Source: Alentia gelatinosa (Eukaryota; Annelida; Polychaeta; Phyllodocida; Polynoidae). From it: DNA of 64,000 nt. Below the pieces are notes generated by a model. The model did not search any database. It saw only the letters and a program-made list of their open reading frames with translations, and was not told the origin of the DNA. Made by a program: the position numbers and the translations under genes. Shown here piece by piece: positions 48,498 to 62,301 of the stretch (position 1 is its first letter; each line of letters opens with the position of its first letter). The DNA lies in NCBI GenBank assembly GCA_950022655.1, contig OX465592.1, forward strand, positions 1,602,234 to 1,666,233. Reading direction: 5' to 3'.

Positions 48498-49637
48498 CCT
48501 CTGCATTGAGGCTATCAATCTCCACTGTTGTAGAGGTTTGCATAGTTTCTGTTGTGGTAGTAATTCCCTCAGTCGGTCTCACTGTTGTTAGAGCCTCAGT
48601 GGTTGCTTCAGTTGTCATGGATGTTGTTTGAGTCTCAGTGGTTGCTTCAGTAGGACCTTTAGTTGTACCCTCAGTAGAGGCCTCAGTCGATCCCACTGTG
48701 AACAGACCCTCAGTGGTTGCTTCAGTAGACATGGCTGTTGTTCCAGCATCAGTGGTCACTGAGGTAGGGCCTTCAGTTGTTCTACCCTCTGTAGTGGCTT
48801 GAGTCGGTTTCACAGTTGTGTCAGCCACAGTGGATGCTTCAGTTGTCTTGGCTGTTGTTTCAGCACCAGTGGTTGTTTCGGAAGGACCTTCAGTCGATCC
48901 CACTGTACTTAGAGCCTCAGTGGTTGCCTCACTTGTTATGGCTGTTGTTTCAGCACCACTGGTTGTTTCGGAAGGAACTCTTGTTGTTGTACCCTGGGTA
49001 GAGGCCTCAGTCGATCCCACTGATGTTACACCCTCAGTAGTTGCTTCAGTTGTCATGGAAGTTGTTCCAGCATCAGTTGTTCTTTCCGTAGGGCCTTTAG
49101 TAGTTGTAGCCACAGGAGAGGCTTCAGTCGATCCCACTGTAGACAGACCCTCAGTGGTCGCTTCAGTAGACATGGCTGTTGTTCCAGCATCGGTGGTCAC
49201 TGAGGTAGGGCCTTCAGTTGTTCTACCCTCTGTAGTGGCCTCAGTCGGTTTCACAGTTGTGTCAGCCACAGTAGCTGCTTCAGTTGTCTTGGCTGTTGTT
49301 TCAGCACCAGTGGTTGTTTCGGTAGGACCTTCAGTCGACATCACTGTACTTAGAACCTCAGTGGTTGCTTCACTTGTTATGGCTGTTGTTTCAGCATCTG
49401 TAGTTCTTTCAGTAGGGCCTTCAGTTGTTGTAGCCTGAGTAGTTGCTTGAGTCGTTTTCACTGTTGTAAGAGCCTCAGTAGTTGCTTCACTGGATATGGT
49501 TGTTGTACCGGCATTTGTAGTCTTTTCAGTGGGTTTTGATGTAAGCACCTCAGTAGTTGGTTCAGATGATCCGAATGTTGTTTGTGTAATACTTGTTGCC
49601 TCAGTTTGCCTTGTTGTTGTGGATTCTGTGGTTGTCA
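48498..49637 (-). CDS. Array-2 mucin exon 2b
   Basis: 1140 bp, 380 codons, phase 1-1. It differs from later copies at TSITQTTFGS (others TSIEQTTFGS), EASPVATTTKG and TEAATVAD. Together with 2a and 2c it is more diverged from the 2e-2i block, so this end of the array looks older. Confidence 0.85.
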
Positions 49638-50500
49638 CTGATATAAAGACATTTTAACAAATATGTACTTTAATGTGTAATTCCATTGCAAAGTATCAGC
49701 AACATATTTCTCTACTATTGAGTTTTCTTCAATTACTTTTATAATGTTTTAAATAAATGGTAGAACATGGTAAATCATCTTTTTCCTAAATACCCTGATA
49801 TGCAGAATAGTGTCTAATGGTCCTTTACCAGATCCTATCCACTATTCCCTAACCTAAATATCTAACAGAAGGATGGTAAGTACATCTGCTCTCTAAAATG
49901 TACTATTGCTTGAGATCTCTTTTCTTACAAGCCCTGTAATGTACCCTATATTAATAACTGCTCATACATGCCAGTATTACCACAACTTCAATACTTTACA
50001 CTTTAACCAAGTACCAACTATCGTACTGGACTTCATGACTAGACATATTGAACAGAAATTGTTCTATTTAATATCTTAAGATACTTATTGGGGTTTTCAT
50101 TTATGTATCCTTGAATATTTGTCATACTATGGTTGTAGGGAATTCAAGACAGTAATATAGATTGTCCAAAATTGATCACATATTTCCTAGCAATTATGTT
50201 AAATTTAGTGGCAAAATTCTGGCCACATTGCAAGCATAAGATAGATGGAACTTAACAAAATCTGTCAGCAACTACAATGGAAAATAGGATAGAAGAGTTA
50301 TCATAGATGAAAGGTTTAAGCATATTCTAAATTAAACAGAGTACACATTATGCAATGTTATCAGTATTTAACATATGTATGTATATATGTGGATGTACTA
50401 GTTTCCCATGCTCAGGATAGAATATAAATTTGAAACAAATGGAATCCTTTCTGCACACTCAATCTTAATGTTGTCATCACAAAAGAGAATGGAATCTCAC

Positions 50501-51523
50501 CCTCTGCATTGAGGCTATCAATCTCCACTGTTGTAGAGGTTTGCATAGTTCCTGTTGTGGTAGTAATTCCCTCAGTCGGTCTCACTGTTGTTAGAGCCTC
50601 AGTGGTTGCTTCAGTTGTGATGGCTTTTGTTTGAGTCTCAGTGGTTGCTTCAGTATGACCTTTAGTTGTACCCTCAGTAGAGGCCTCAGTCGATCCCACT
50701 GTAGACAGACCCTCAGTGGTTGCTTCAGTAGACATGGCTGTTGTTTCAGCACCAGTGGTTGTTTCGGAATGACCTTCAGTCGATCCCACTGTACTTAGAG
50801 CCTCAGTGGTTGCCTCACTTGTTATGGCTGTTGTTTCAGCACCACTGGTTGTTTCGGAAGGAACTCTTGTTGTTGTACCCTTGGTAGAGGCCTCAGTCGA
50901 TCCCACTGATGTTACACCCTCAGTAGTTGCTTCAGTTGTCATGGAAGTTGTTCCAGCATCAGTTGTTCTTTCCGTAGGGCCTTTAGTAGTTGTAGCCACA
51001 GGAGAGGCTTCAGTCGATCCCACTGTAGATAGACCCTCAGTGGTCGCTTCAGTAGACATGGCTGTTGTTCCAGCATCGGTGGTCACTGAGGTAGGACCTT
51101 CAGTTGTTTTACCCTCAGTAGTGGCCTCAGTCGGTTTCACAGTTGTGTCAGCCACAGTAGATGCTTCAGTTGTCTTGGCTGTTGTTTCAGCACCAGTGGT
51201 TGTTTCGGTAGGACCTTCAGTCGACATCACTGTACTTAGAACCTCAGTGGTTGCTTCACTTATTATGGCTGTTGTTTCGGCATCTGTAGTTCTTTCAGTA
51301 GGGCCTTCAGTTGTTGTAGCCTGAGTAGTTGCTTGAGTCGTTTTCACTGTTGTAAGAGCCTCAGTAGTTGCTTCACTGGATATGATTGTTGTACCGGCAT
51401 TTGTAGTCTTTTCAGTGGGTTTTGATGTAAGCACCTCAGTAGTTGGTTCAGATGATCCGAATGTTGTTTGTTCAATACTTGTTGCCTCAGTTTGCCTTGT
51501 TGTTGTGGATTCTGTGGTTGTCA
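50501..51523 (-). CDS. Array-2 mucin exon 2c, shortened by 117 bp
   Basis: 1023 bp, 341 codons, phase 1-1. Compared with 2b it lacks exactly 39 codons. The breakpoints lie between the similar strings GAETTA and GAGTTA, now fused as GAETTAMSTEATTEG. Private changes include TEGHSETTT and TKGHTEAT. Confidence 0.85.
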
Positions 51524-52388
51524 CTGATATAAAGACATTTTAACAAATATGTACTTTAATGTGTAATTCCATTGCAAAGTATCAGCAACATATTTCTCTA
51601 CTATTGAGTCTTCTTCAATTACTTTTATAATGTTTTAAATAGATGGTAGAACATGGTAAATCATCTTTTCCTAAATACCCTGATATGCAGAATAGTGTCT
51701 AATGGTCCTATACCAGATCCTATCCACTATTCCCTAACCTAAATATCTAACAGAAGGATGGTAAGTACATCTGCTGTCTAAAATGTACTATTGCTTGAGA
51801 TCTCTTTTCTTACAAGCCCTGTTATGTACCCTATATTAATTACTGTTCATACATGCCAGTATTACCACAACTTCAATACTTGACACTTTAACCAAGTACC
51901 AAATATCTTACTGGACTTCATGTCTAGACATATTGAACAGAAATTGTTCTATTTAATATCTTAGGATACTTATTGGAGTTTTCATTTATTATTATCCTTG
52001 AACATTTGTCATACTATGGTTGTAGGGAATTCAAGACAGTAATATAGATTGTCTTAAATTGATCACATATTTCCTAGCAATCATGTTAAATTTAGTGGCA
52101 AAAGTCTGGCCACATCGCAAGCATAAGATAGATGGAACTTAACAAAATCTGTCAGCAACTACAATGGAAAATATGATAGAAAAGTTATCATAGATGAAAG
52201 GTTTAAGCATATTCTAAAATTAAACAGAGTACACATTATGCAATGTTATCAGTATTTAACATATGTATGTATATATGTGGATGTACTAGTTTCCCATGCT
52301 CAGGATAGAATGTAAATTTGAAACAAATGGAATCCTTTCTGCACACTCAATCTTAATGTTGTTGTCACGATATGAAATGTAATCTCAC

Positions 52389-54293
52389 CCTTTGCATTGA
52401 GGCTATCAATCTCCACTGTTGTAGAGGTTTGCATAGTTTCTGTTGTGGTAGTAATTCCCTCAGTCGGTCTCACTGTTGTTAGAGCCTCAGTGGTTGCTTC
52501 AGTTGTGATGGCTTTTGTTTGAGTCTCAGTGGTTGCTTCAGTAGGACCTTTAGTTGTAGCCTCAGTAGAGGCCTCAGTCGATCCCACTGTAGACAGACCC
52601 TCAGTGGTCGCTTCAGTAGACATGGCTGTTGTTCCAGCATCAGTGGTCACTGAGGTAGGACCTTCAGTTGTTCTACCCTCTGTAGTGGCCTGAGTTGGTT
52701 TCACAGTTGTGTCAGCCACAGTAGATGCTTCAGTTGTCTTGGCTGTTGTTTCAGCACCAGTGGTTGTTTCGGAAGGACCTTCAGTCGATCCCACTGTACT
52801 TAGAGCCTCAGTGGTTGCCTCACTTGTTATGGCTGTTGTTTCAGCACCACTGGTTGTTTCGGAAGGAACTCTTGTTGTTGTACCCTTGGTAGAGGCCTCA
52901 GTCGGTCTCACTGTTGTTAGACCCTCAGTAGTTGCTTCAGTTGTCATGGATGTTGTTCCAGCATCAGTTGTTCTTTCCGTAGGGCCTTTAGTAATTGTAC
53001 CCTCAGTAGAGGCCTCAGTCGATCCCACTGTAGACAGACCCTCAGTGGTCGCTTCAGTAGACATGGCTGTTGTTCCAGCATCGGTGGTCACTGAGGTAGG
53101 ACCTTCAGTTGTTTTACCCTCAGTAGTGGCCTGAGTCGGTTTCACAGTTGTGTCAGCCACAGTAGATGCTTCAGTTGTCTTGGCTGTTGTTTCAGCACCA
53201 GTGGTTGTTTCGGTAGGACCTTCAGTCGACATCACTGTACTTAGAACCTCAGTGGTTGCTTCACTTGTTATGGCTGTTGTTTCGGCATCTGTAGTTCTTT
53301 CAGTAGGGCCTTCAGTTGTTGTAGCCTGAGTAGTTGCTTGAGTCGTTTTCACTGTAGACAGACCCTCAGTGGTCGCTTCAGTAGACATGGCTGTTGTTCC
53401 AGCATCGGTGGTCACTGAGGTAGGACCTTCAGTTGTTCTACCCTCTGTAGTGGCCTGAGTCGGTTTCACAGTTGTGTCAGCCACAGTAGATGCTTCAGTT
53501 GTCTTGGCTGTTGTTTCAGCACCAGTGGTTGTTTCGGAAGGACCTTCAGTCGATCCCACTGTACTTAGAGCCTCAGTGGTTGCCTCACTTGTTATGGCTG
53601 TTGTTTCAGCACCACTGGTTGTTTCGGAAGGAATTCTTGTTGTTGTACCCTGGGTAGAGGCCTCAGTCGATCCCACTGATGTTAGACCCTCAGTAGTTGC
53701 TTCAGTTGTCATGGAAGTTGTTCCAGCATCAGTTGTTCTTTCCGTAGGGCCTTTAGTAGTTGTAGCCACAGTAGAGGCTTCAGTCGATCCCACTGTAGAC
53801 AGACCCTCAGTGGTCGCTTCAGTAGACATGGCTGTTGTTCCAGCATCGGTGGTCACTGAGGTAGGACCTTCAGTTGTTCTACCCTCTGTAGTGGCCTGAG
53901 TCGGTTTCACAGTTGTGTCAGCCACAGTAGATGCTTCAGTTGTCTTGGCTGTTGTTTCAGCACCAGTGGTTGTTTCGGTAGGACCTTCAGTCGACATCAC
54001 TGTACTTAGAACCTCAGTGGTTGCTTCACTTGTTATGGCTGTTGTTTCGGCATCTGTAGTTCTTTCAGTAGGGCCTTCAGTTGTTGTAGCCTGAGTAGTT
54101 GCTTGAGTCGTTTTCACTGTTGTAAGAGCCTCAGTAGTTGCTTCACTGGATATGGTTGTTGTACCGGCATTTGTAGTCTTTTCAGTGGGTTTTGATGTAA
54201 GCACCTCAGTAGTTGGTTCAGATGATCCGAATGTTGTTTGTTCAATACTTGTTGCCTCAGTTTGCCTTGTTGTTGTGGATTCTGTGGTTGTCA
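52389..54293 (-). CDS. Array-2 mucin exon 2d, expanded by 765 bp
   Basis: 1905 bp, 635 codons, phase 1-1; the longest exon of the array. It exceeds the 1140-bp standard by 765 bp (255 codons). The excess is an internal tandem duplication: antisense copies of the same stretch recur exactly 765 bp apart (52709 and 53474). One repeat junction reads TEGLSTVKTTQATTQ, fusing two different subrepeats at a shared LSTV core, as expected of unequal in-frame recombination. The exon ends VEIDSLNAKG (Lys where other copies have Glu). Confidence 0.85.
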
Positions 54294-55157
54294 CTGATAT
54301 AAAGACATTTTAACAAATATGTACTTTAATGTGTAATTCCATTGCAAAGTATCAGCAACATATTTCTCTACTATTGAGTCTTCTTCAATTACTTTTATAA
54401 TGTTTAAAATAGATGGTAGAACATGGTAAATCATCTTTTCCTAAATACTCTGATATGCAGAATAGTGTCTAATAGTCCTATACCAGATCCTATCCACTAT
54501 TCCCTAACCTAAAGATCTAACAGAAGGATGGTAAGTACATCTGCTGTCTAAAATATACTATTGCTTGAGATCTCTTTTCTTACAAGCCCTGTAATGTACC
54601 CTATATTAATTACTGTTCATACATGCCAGTATTACCACAACTTCAATACTTGACACTTTAACCAAGTACCAAATATCTTACTGGACTTCATGTCTAGACA
54701 TATTGAACAGAAATTGTTCTATTTAATATCTTAGGATACTTATTGGGGTTTTCATTTATTATTATCCTTGAACATTTGTCATACTATGGTTGTAGGGAAT
54801 TCAAGACAGTAATATAGATTGTCTTAAATTGATCACATATTTCCTAGCAATCATGTTAAATTTAGTGGCAAAAGTCTGGCCACATCGCAAGCATAAGATA
54901 GATGGAACTTAACAAAATCTGTCAGCAACTACAATGGAAAATAGGATAGAAGAGTTATCATAGATGAAGGGGTTAAGCCTATTCTAAATTAAACAGAATA
55001 CACATAATGCAATGATATCAGTATTTAACATATGTATGTATATATGTGGATGTACTAGTTTCCCATGCTCAGGATAGAATATAAATTTGAAACAAATGGA
55101 ATCCTTTCTGCACACTCAATCTTAATGTTGTTGTCATGATATAAAATGGAATCTCAC

Positions 55158-56297
55158 CCTCTGCATTGAGGCTATCAATCCCCACTGTTGTAGAGGTTTG
55201 CATAGTTTCTGTTGTGGTAGTAATTCCCTCAGTCGGTCTCACTGTTGTTAGAGCCTCAGTGGTTGCTTCAGTTGTGATGGCTTTTGTTTGAGTCTCAGTG
55301 GTTGCTTTAGTAGGACCTTTAGTTGTACCCTCAGTAGAGGCCTCAGTCGATCCCACTGTAGACAGACCCCCAGTGGTCGCTTCAGTAGACATGGCTGTTG
55401 TTCCAGCATCAGTGGTCACTGAGGTAGGGCCTTCAGTTGTTTTACCCTCAGTAGTGGCCTGAGTCGGTTTCACAGTTGTGTCAGCCACAGTAGATGCTTC
55501 ACTTGTCTTGGCTGTTGTTTCAGCACCAGTGGTTATTTCGGAAGGACCTTCAGTCGATCCCACTGTACTTAGAGCCTCAGTGGCTGCCTCACTTGTTATG
55601 GCTGTTGTTTCAGCACCACTGGTTGTTTCGGAAGGAATTCTTGTTGTTGTACCCTGGGTAGAGGCCTCAGTCGATCCCACTGATGTTAGACCCTCAGTAG
55701 TTGCTTCAGTTGTCATGGAAGTTGTTCCAGCATCAGTTGTTCTTTCCGTAGGGCCTTTAGTAGTTGTAGCCACAGTAGAGGCTTCAGTCGATCCCACTGT
55801 AGACAGACCCTCAGTGGTCGCTTCAGTAGACATGGCTGTTGTTCCAGCATCGGTGGTCACTGAGGTAGGACCTTCAGTTGTTCTACCCTCAGTAGTGGCC
55901 TGAGTCGGTTTCACAGTTGTGTCAGCCACAGTAGATGCTTCAGTTGTCTTGGCTGTTGTTTCAGCACCAGTGGTTGTTTCGGTAGGACCTTCAGTCGACA
56001 TCACTGTACTTAGAACCTCAGTGGTTGCTTCACTTGTTATGGCTGTTGTTTCGGCATCTGTAGTTCTTTCAGTAGGGCCTTCAGTTGTTGTAGCCTGAGT
56101 AGTTGCTTGAGTCGTTTTCACTGTTGTAGGAGCCTCAGTAGTTGCTTCACTGGATATGGTTGTTGTACCGGCATTTGTAGTCTTTTCAGTGGGTTTTGAT
56201 GTAAGCACCTCAGTAGTTGGTTCAGATGATCCGAATGTTGTTTGTTCAATACTTGTTGCCTCAGTTTGCCTTGTTGTTGTGGATTCTGTGGTTGTCA
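55158..56297 (-). CDS. Array-2 mucin exon 2e
   Basis: 1140 bp, 380 codons, phase 1-1. Private changes include TTEAPTTV near the N-terminal side, SEAATEAL, and VGIDS in place of VEIDS at the C-terminal end. The intron on its 3' side (transcript direction) is 864 bp. Confidence 0.85.
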
Positions 56298-57157
56298 CTG
56301 ATATAAAGACATTTTAACAAATATGTACTTTAATGTGTAATTCCATTGCAAAGTATCAGCAACATATTTCTCTACTATTGAGTCTTCTTCAATTACTTTT
56401 ATAATGTTTTAAATAGATGGTAGAACATGGTAAATCATCTTTTCCTAAATACCCTGATATGCAGAATAGTGTCTAATGGTCCTATACCAGATCCTATCCA
56501 CTATTCCCTAACCTAAAGATCTAACAGAAGGATGGTAAGTACATCTGCTGTCTAAAATATACTATTGCTTGAGATCTCTTTTCTTACAAGCCCTGTAATG
56601 TACCCTATATTAATTACTGTTCATACATGCCAGTATTACCAAAACTTCAATACTTGACACTTTAACCAAGTACCAAATATCTTACTGGACTTCATGTCTA
56701 GACATATTGAACAGAAATTGTTCTATTTAATATCTTAGGATACATATTGGGGTTTTCATTTATTATTATCCTTGAACATTTGTCATACTATGGTTGTAGG
56801 GAATTCAAGACAGTAATATAGATTGTCTTAAATTGATCACATATTTCCTAGCAATCATGTTAAATTTAGTGGCAAAAGTCTGGCCACATCGCAAGCATAA
56901 GATAGATGGAACTTAACAAAATCTGTCAGCAACTACAATGGAAAATAGGATAGAAGAGTTATCATAGATGAAAGGGTTAAGCCTGTTCTAAATTAAACAG
57001 AATACACATTATGCAATGATATCAGTATTTAACATATGTATATATGTGAATGTACTAGTTTCCCATGCTCAGGATAGAATATAAATTTGAAACAAATGGA
57101 ATCCTTTCTGCACACTCAATCTTAATGTTGTTGTCATGATATAAAATGGAATCTCAC

Positions 57158-58297
57158 CCTCTGCATTGAGGCTATCAATCTCCACTGTTGTAGAGGTTTG
57201 CATAGTTTCTGTTGTGGTAGTAATTCCCTCAGTCGGTCTCACTGTTGTTAGAGCCTCAGTGGTTGCTTCAGTTGTGATGGCTTTTGTTTGAATCTCAGTG
57301 GTTGCTTCAGTAGGACCTTTAGTTGTACCCTCAGTAGAGGCCTCAGTCGATCCCACTGTAGACAGACCCCCAGTGGTCGCTTCAGTAGACATGGCTGTTG
57401 TTCCAGCATCAGTGGTCACTGAGGTAGGGCCTTCAGTTGTTTTACCCTCAGTAGTGGCTTGAGTCGGTTTCACAGTTGTGTCAGCCACAGTAGATGCTTC
57501 AGTTGTCTTGGCTGTTGTTTCAGCACCAGTGGTTGTTTCGGAAGGACCTTCAGTCGATCCCACTGTACTTAGAGCCTCAGTGGTTGCCTCACTTGTTATG
57601 GCTGTTGTTTCAGCACCACTGGTTGTTTCGGAAGGAATTCTTGTTGTTGTACCCTGGGTAGAGGCCTCAGTCGATCCCACTGATGTTAGACCCTCAGTAG
57701 TTGCTTCAGTTGTCATGGAAGTTGTTCCAGCATCAGTTGTTCTTTCCGTAGGGCCTTTAGTAGTTGTAGCCACAGTAGAGGCTTCAGTCGATCCCACTGA
57801 AGACAGACCCTCAGTGGTCGCTTCAGTAGACATGGCTGTTGTTCCAGCATTGGTGGTCACTGAGGTAGGACCTTCAGTTGTTCTACCCTCAGTAGTGGCC
57901 TGAGTCGGTTTCACAGGTGTGTAAGCCACAGTAGATGCTTCAGTTGTCTTGGCTGTTGTTTCAGCACCAGTGGTTGTTTCGGTAGGACCTTCAGTCGACA
58001 TCACTGTACTTAGAACCTCAGTGGTTGCTTCACTTGTTATGGCTGTTGTTTCGGCATCTGTAGTTCTTTCAGTAGGGCCTTCAGTTGTTGTAGCCTGAGT
58101 AGTTGCTTGAGTCGTTTTTACTGTTGTAAGAGCCTCAGTAGTTGCTTCACTGGATATGGTAGTTGTACCGGCATTTGTAGTCTTTTCAGTGGGTTTTGAT
58201 GTAAGCACCTCAGTAGTTGGTTCAGATGATCCGAATGTTGTTTGTTCAATACTTGTTGCCTCAGTTTGCCTTGTTGTTGTGGATTCTGTGGTTGTCA
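57158..58297 (-). CDS. Array-2 mucin exon 2f
   Basis: 1140 bp, 380 codons, phase 1-1. Private substitutions sit in the first half (VAYTPVKP instead of VADTTVKP; VTTNAG instead of VTTDAG). None introduces a stop. The flanking introns are 860 bp. Confidence 0.85.
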
Positions 58298-59157
58298 CTG
58301 ATATAAAGACATTTTAACAAATATGTACTTTAATGTGTAATTCCATTGCAAAGTATCAGCAACATATTTCTCTACTATTGAGTCTTCTTTAATTACTTTT
58401 ATAATGTTTTAAATAGATGGTAGAACATGGTAAATCATCTTTTCCTAAATACTCTGATATGCAGAATAGTGTCTAATGGTCCTATACCAGATCCTATCCA
58501 CTATTCCCTAACCTAAAGATCTAACAGAAGGATGGTAAGTACATCTGCTGTCTAAAATATACTATTGCTTGAGATCTCTTTTCTTACAAGCCCTGTAATG
58601 TACCCTATATTAATTACTGTTCATACATGCCAGTATTACCACAACTTCAATACTTGACACTTTAACCAAGTACCAAATATCTTACTGGACTTCATGTCTA
58701 GACATATTGAACAGAAATTGTTCTATTTAATATCTTAGGATACTTATTGGGGTTTTCATTTATTATTATCCTTGAACATTTGTCATACTATGGTTGTAGG
58801 GAATTCAAGACAGTAATATAGATTGTCTTAAATTGATCACATATTTCCTAGCAATCATGTTAAATTTAGTGGCAAAAGTCTGGCCACATCGCAAGCATAA
58901 GATAGATGGAACTTAACAAAATCTGTCAGCAACTACAATGGAAAATAGGATAGAAGAGTTATCATAGATGAAAGGGTTAAGCCTGTTCTAAATTAAACAG
59001 AATACACATTATGCAATGATATCAGTATTTAACATATGTATATATGTGAATGTACTAGTTTCCCATGCTCAGGATAGAATATAAATTTGAAACAAATGGA
59101 ATCCTTTCTGCACACTCAATCTTAATGTTGTTGTCATGATATAAAATGGAATCTCAC

Positions 59158-60297
59158 CCTCTGCATTGAGGCTATCAATCTCCACTGTTGTAGAGGTTTG
59201 CATAGTTTCTGTTGTGGTAGTAATTCCCTCAGTCGGTCTCACTGTTGTTAGAGCCTCAGTGGTTGCTTCAGTTGTGATGGCTTTTGTTTGAATCTCAGTG
59301 GTTGCTTCAGTAGGACCTTTAGTTGTACCCTCAGTAGAGGCCTCAGTCGATCCCACTGTAGACAGACCCCCAGTGGTCGCTTCAGTAGACATGGCTGTTG
59401 TTCCAGCATCAGTGGTCACTGAGGTAGGGCCTTCAGTTGTTTTACCCTCAGTAGTGGCTTGAGTCGGTTTCACAGTTGTGTCAGCCACAGTAGATGCTTC
59501 ACTTGTCTTGGCTGTTGTTTCAGCACCAGTGGTTGTTTCGGAAGGACCTTCAGTCGATCCCACTGTACTTAGAGCCTCAGTGGTTGCCTCACTTGTTATG
59601 GCTGTTGTTTCAGCACCACTGGTTGTTTCGGAAGGAATTCTTGTTGTTGTACCCTGGGTAGAGGCCTCAGTCGATCCCACTGATGTTAGACCCTCAGTAG
59701 TTGCTTCAGTTGTCATGGAAGTTGTTCCAGCATCAGTTGTTCTTTCCGTAGGGCCTTTAGTAGTTGTAGCCACAGTAGAGGCTTCAGTCGATCCCACTGA
59801 AGACAGACCCTCAGTGGTCGCTTCAGTAGACATGGCTGTTGTTCCAGCATCGGTGGTCACTGAGGTAGGACCTTCAGTTGTTCTACCCTCAGTAGTGGCC
59901 TGAGTCGGTTTCACAGTTGTGTCAGCCACAGTAGATGCTTCAGTTGTCTTGGCTGTTGTTTCAGCACCAGTGGTTGTTTCGGTAGGACCTTCAGTCGACA
60001 TCACTGTACTTAGAACCTCAGTGGTTGCTTCACTTGTTATGGCTGTTGTTTCGGCATCTGTAGTTCTTTCAGTAGGGCCTTCAGTTGTTGTAGCCTGAGT
60101 AGTTGCTTGAGTCGTTTTTACTGTTGTAAGAGCCTCAGTAGTTGCTTCACTGGATATGGTAGTTGTACCGGCATTTGTAGTCTTTTCAGTGGGTTTTGAT
60201 GTAAGCACCTCAGTAGTTGGTTCAGATGATCCGAATGTTGTTTGTTCAATACTTGTTGCCTCAGTTTGCCTTGTTGTTGTGGATTCTGTGGTTGTCA
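59158..60297 (-). CDS. Array-2 mucin exon 2g
   Basis: 1140 bp, 380 codons, phase 1-1, with the array's standard acceptor and donor. It shares with 2f the variants EIQTKA near the C-terminal end and GLSSVGS in the middle, which marks these two as the closest pair in the array. Confidence 0.85.
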
Positions 60298-61161
60298 CTG
60301 ATATAAAGACATTTTAACAAATATGTACTTTAATGTGTAATTCCATTGCAAAGTATCAGCAACATATTTCTCTACTATTGAGTCTTCTTCAATTACTTTT
60401 ATAATGTTTTAAATAGATGGTAGAACATGGTAAATCATCTTTTCCTAAATACTCTGATATGCAGAATAGTGTCTAATGGTCCTATACCAGATCCTATCAA
60501 CTATTCCCTAACCTAAAGATCTAACAGAAGGATGGTAAGTACATCTGCTGTCTAAAATATACTATTGCTTGAGATCTCTTTTCTTACAAGCCCTGTAATG
60601 TACCCTATATTAATTACTGTTCATACATGCCAGTATTACCACAACTTCAATACTTGACACTTTAACCAAGTACCAAATATCTTACTGGACTTCATGTCTA
60701 GACATATTGAACAGAAATTGTTCTATTTAATATCTTAGGATACTTATTGGGGTTTTCATTTATTATTATCCTTGAACATTTGTCATACTATGGTTGTAGG
60801 GAATTCAAGACAGTAATATAGATTGTCTTAAATTGATCACATATTTCCTAGCAATCATGTTAAATTTAGTGGCAAAAGTCTGGCCACATCGCAAGCATAA
60901 GATAGATGGAACTTAACAAAATCTGTCAGCAACTACAATGGAAAATAGGATAGAAGAGTTATCATAGATGAAGGGGTTAAGCCTATTCTAAATTAAACAG
61001 AATACACATAATGCAATGATATCAGTATTTAACATATGTATGTATATATGTGGATGTACTAGTTTCCCATGCTCAGGATAGAATATAAATTTGAAACAAA
61101 TGGAATCCTTTCTGCACACTCAATCTTAATGTTGTTGTCATGATATAAAATGGAATCTCAC

Positions 61162-62301
61162 CCTCTGCATTGAGGCTATCAATCTCCACTGTTGTAGAGG
61201 TTTGCATAGTTTCTGTTGTGGTAGTAATTCCCTCAGTCGGTCTCACTGTTGTTAGAGCCTCAGTGGTTGCTTCAGTTGTGATGGCTTTTGTTTGAGTCTC
61301 AGTGGTTGCTTCAGTAGGACCTTTAGTTGTACCCTCAGTAGAGGCCTCAGTCGATCCCACTGTAGACAGACCCCCAGTGGTCGCTTCAGTAGACATGGCT
61401 GTTGTTCCAGCATCAGTGGTCACTGAGGTAGGGCCTTCAGTTGTTTTACCCTCAGTAGTGGCTTGAGTCGGTTTCACAGTTGTGTCAGCCACAGTAGATG
61501 CTTCACTTGTCTTGGCTGTTGTTTCAGCACCAGTGGTTGTTTCGGAAGGACCTTCAGTCGATCCCACTGTACTTAGAGCCTCAGTGGTTGCCTCACTTGT
61601 TATGGCTGTTGTTTCAGCACCACTGGTTGTTTCGGAAGGAATTCTTGTTGTTGTACCCTGGGTAGAGGCCTCAGTCGATCCCACTGTAGACAGACCCTCA
61701 GTAGTTGCTTCAGTTGTCATGGAAGTTGTTCCAGCATCAGTTGTTCTCTCCGTAGGGCCTTTAGTAGTTGTAGCCACAGTAGAGGCTTCAGTCGATCCCA
61801 CTGTAGACAGACCCTCAGTGGTTGCTTCAGTAGACATGGCTGTTGTTCCAGCATCGGTGGTCACTGAGGTAGGACCTTCAGTTGTTCTACCCTCTGTAGT
61901 GGCCTGAGTCGGTTTCACAGTTGTGTCAGCCACAGTAGATGCTTCAGTTGTCTTGGCTGTTGTTTCAGCACCAGTGGTTGTTTCGGTAGGACCTTCAGTC
62001 GACATCACTGTACTTAGAACCTCAGTGGTTGCTTCACTTGTTATGGCTGTTGTTTCGGCATCTGTAGTTCTTTCAGTAGGGCCTTCAGTTGTTGTAGCCT
62101 GAGTAGTTGCTTGAGTCGTTTTCACTGTTGTTAGAGCCTCAGTAGTTGCTTCACTGGATATGGTTGTTGTACCGGCATTTGTAGTCTTTTCAGTGGGTTT
62201 TGATGTAAGCACCTCAGTAGTTGGTTCAGATGATCCGAATGTTGTTTGTTCAATACTTGTTGCCTCAGTTTGCCTTGTTGTTGTGGATTCTGTGGTTGTC
62301 A
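61162..62301 (-). CDS. Array-2 mucin exon 2h
   Basis: 1140 bp, 380 codons, phase 1 at both ends. The acceptor is TATATCAG|TG at 62303-62302 and the donor is GTGAGAT at 61161. It is PTS-rich with no Cys. One internal repeat reads GLSTVGS where 2e-2g have GLTSVGS, a local exchange between neighbouring subrepeats. It is followed by an 864-bp intron. Confidence 0.85.
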
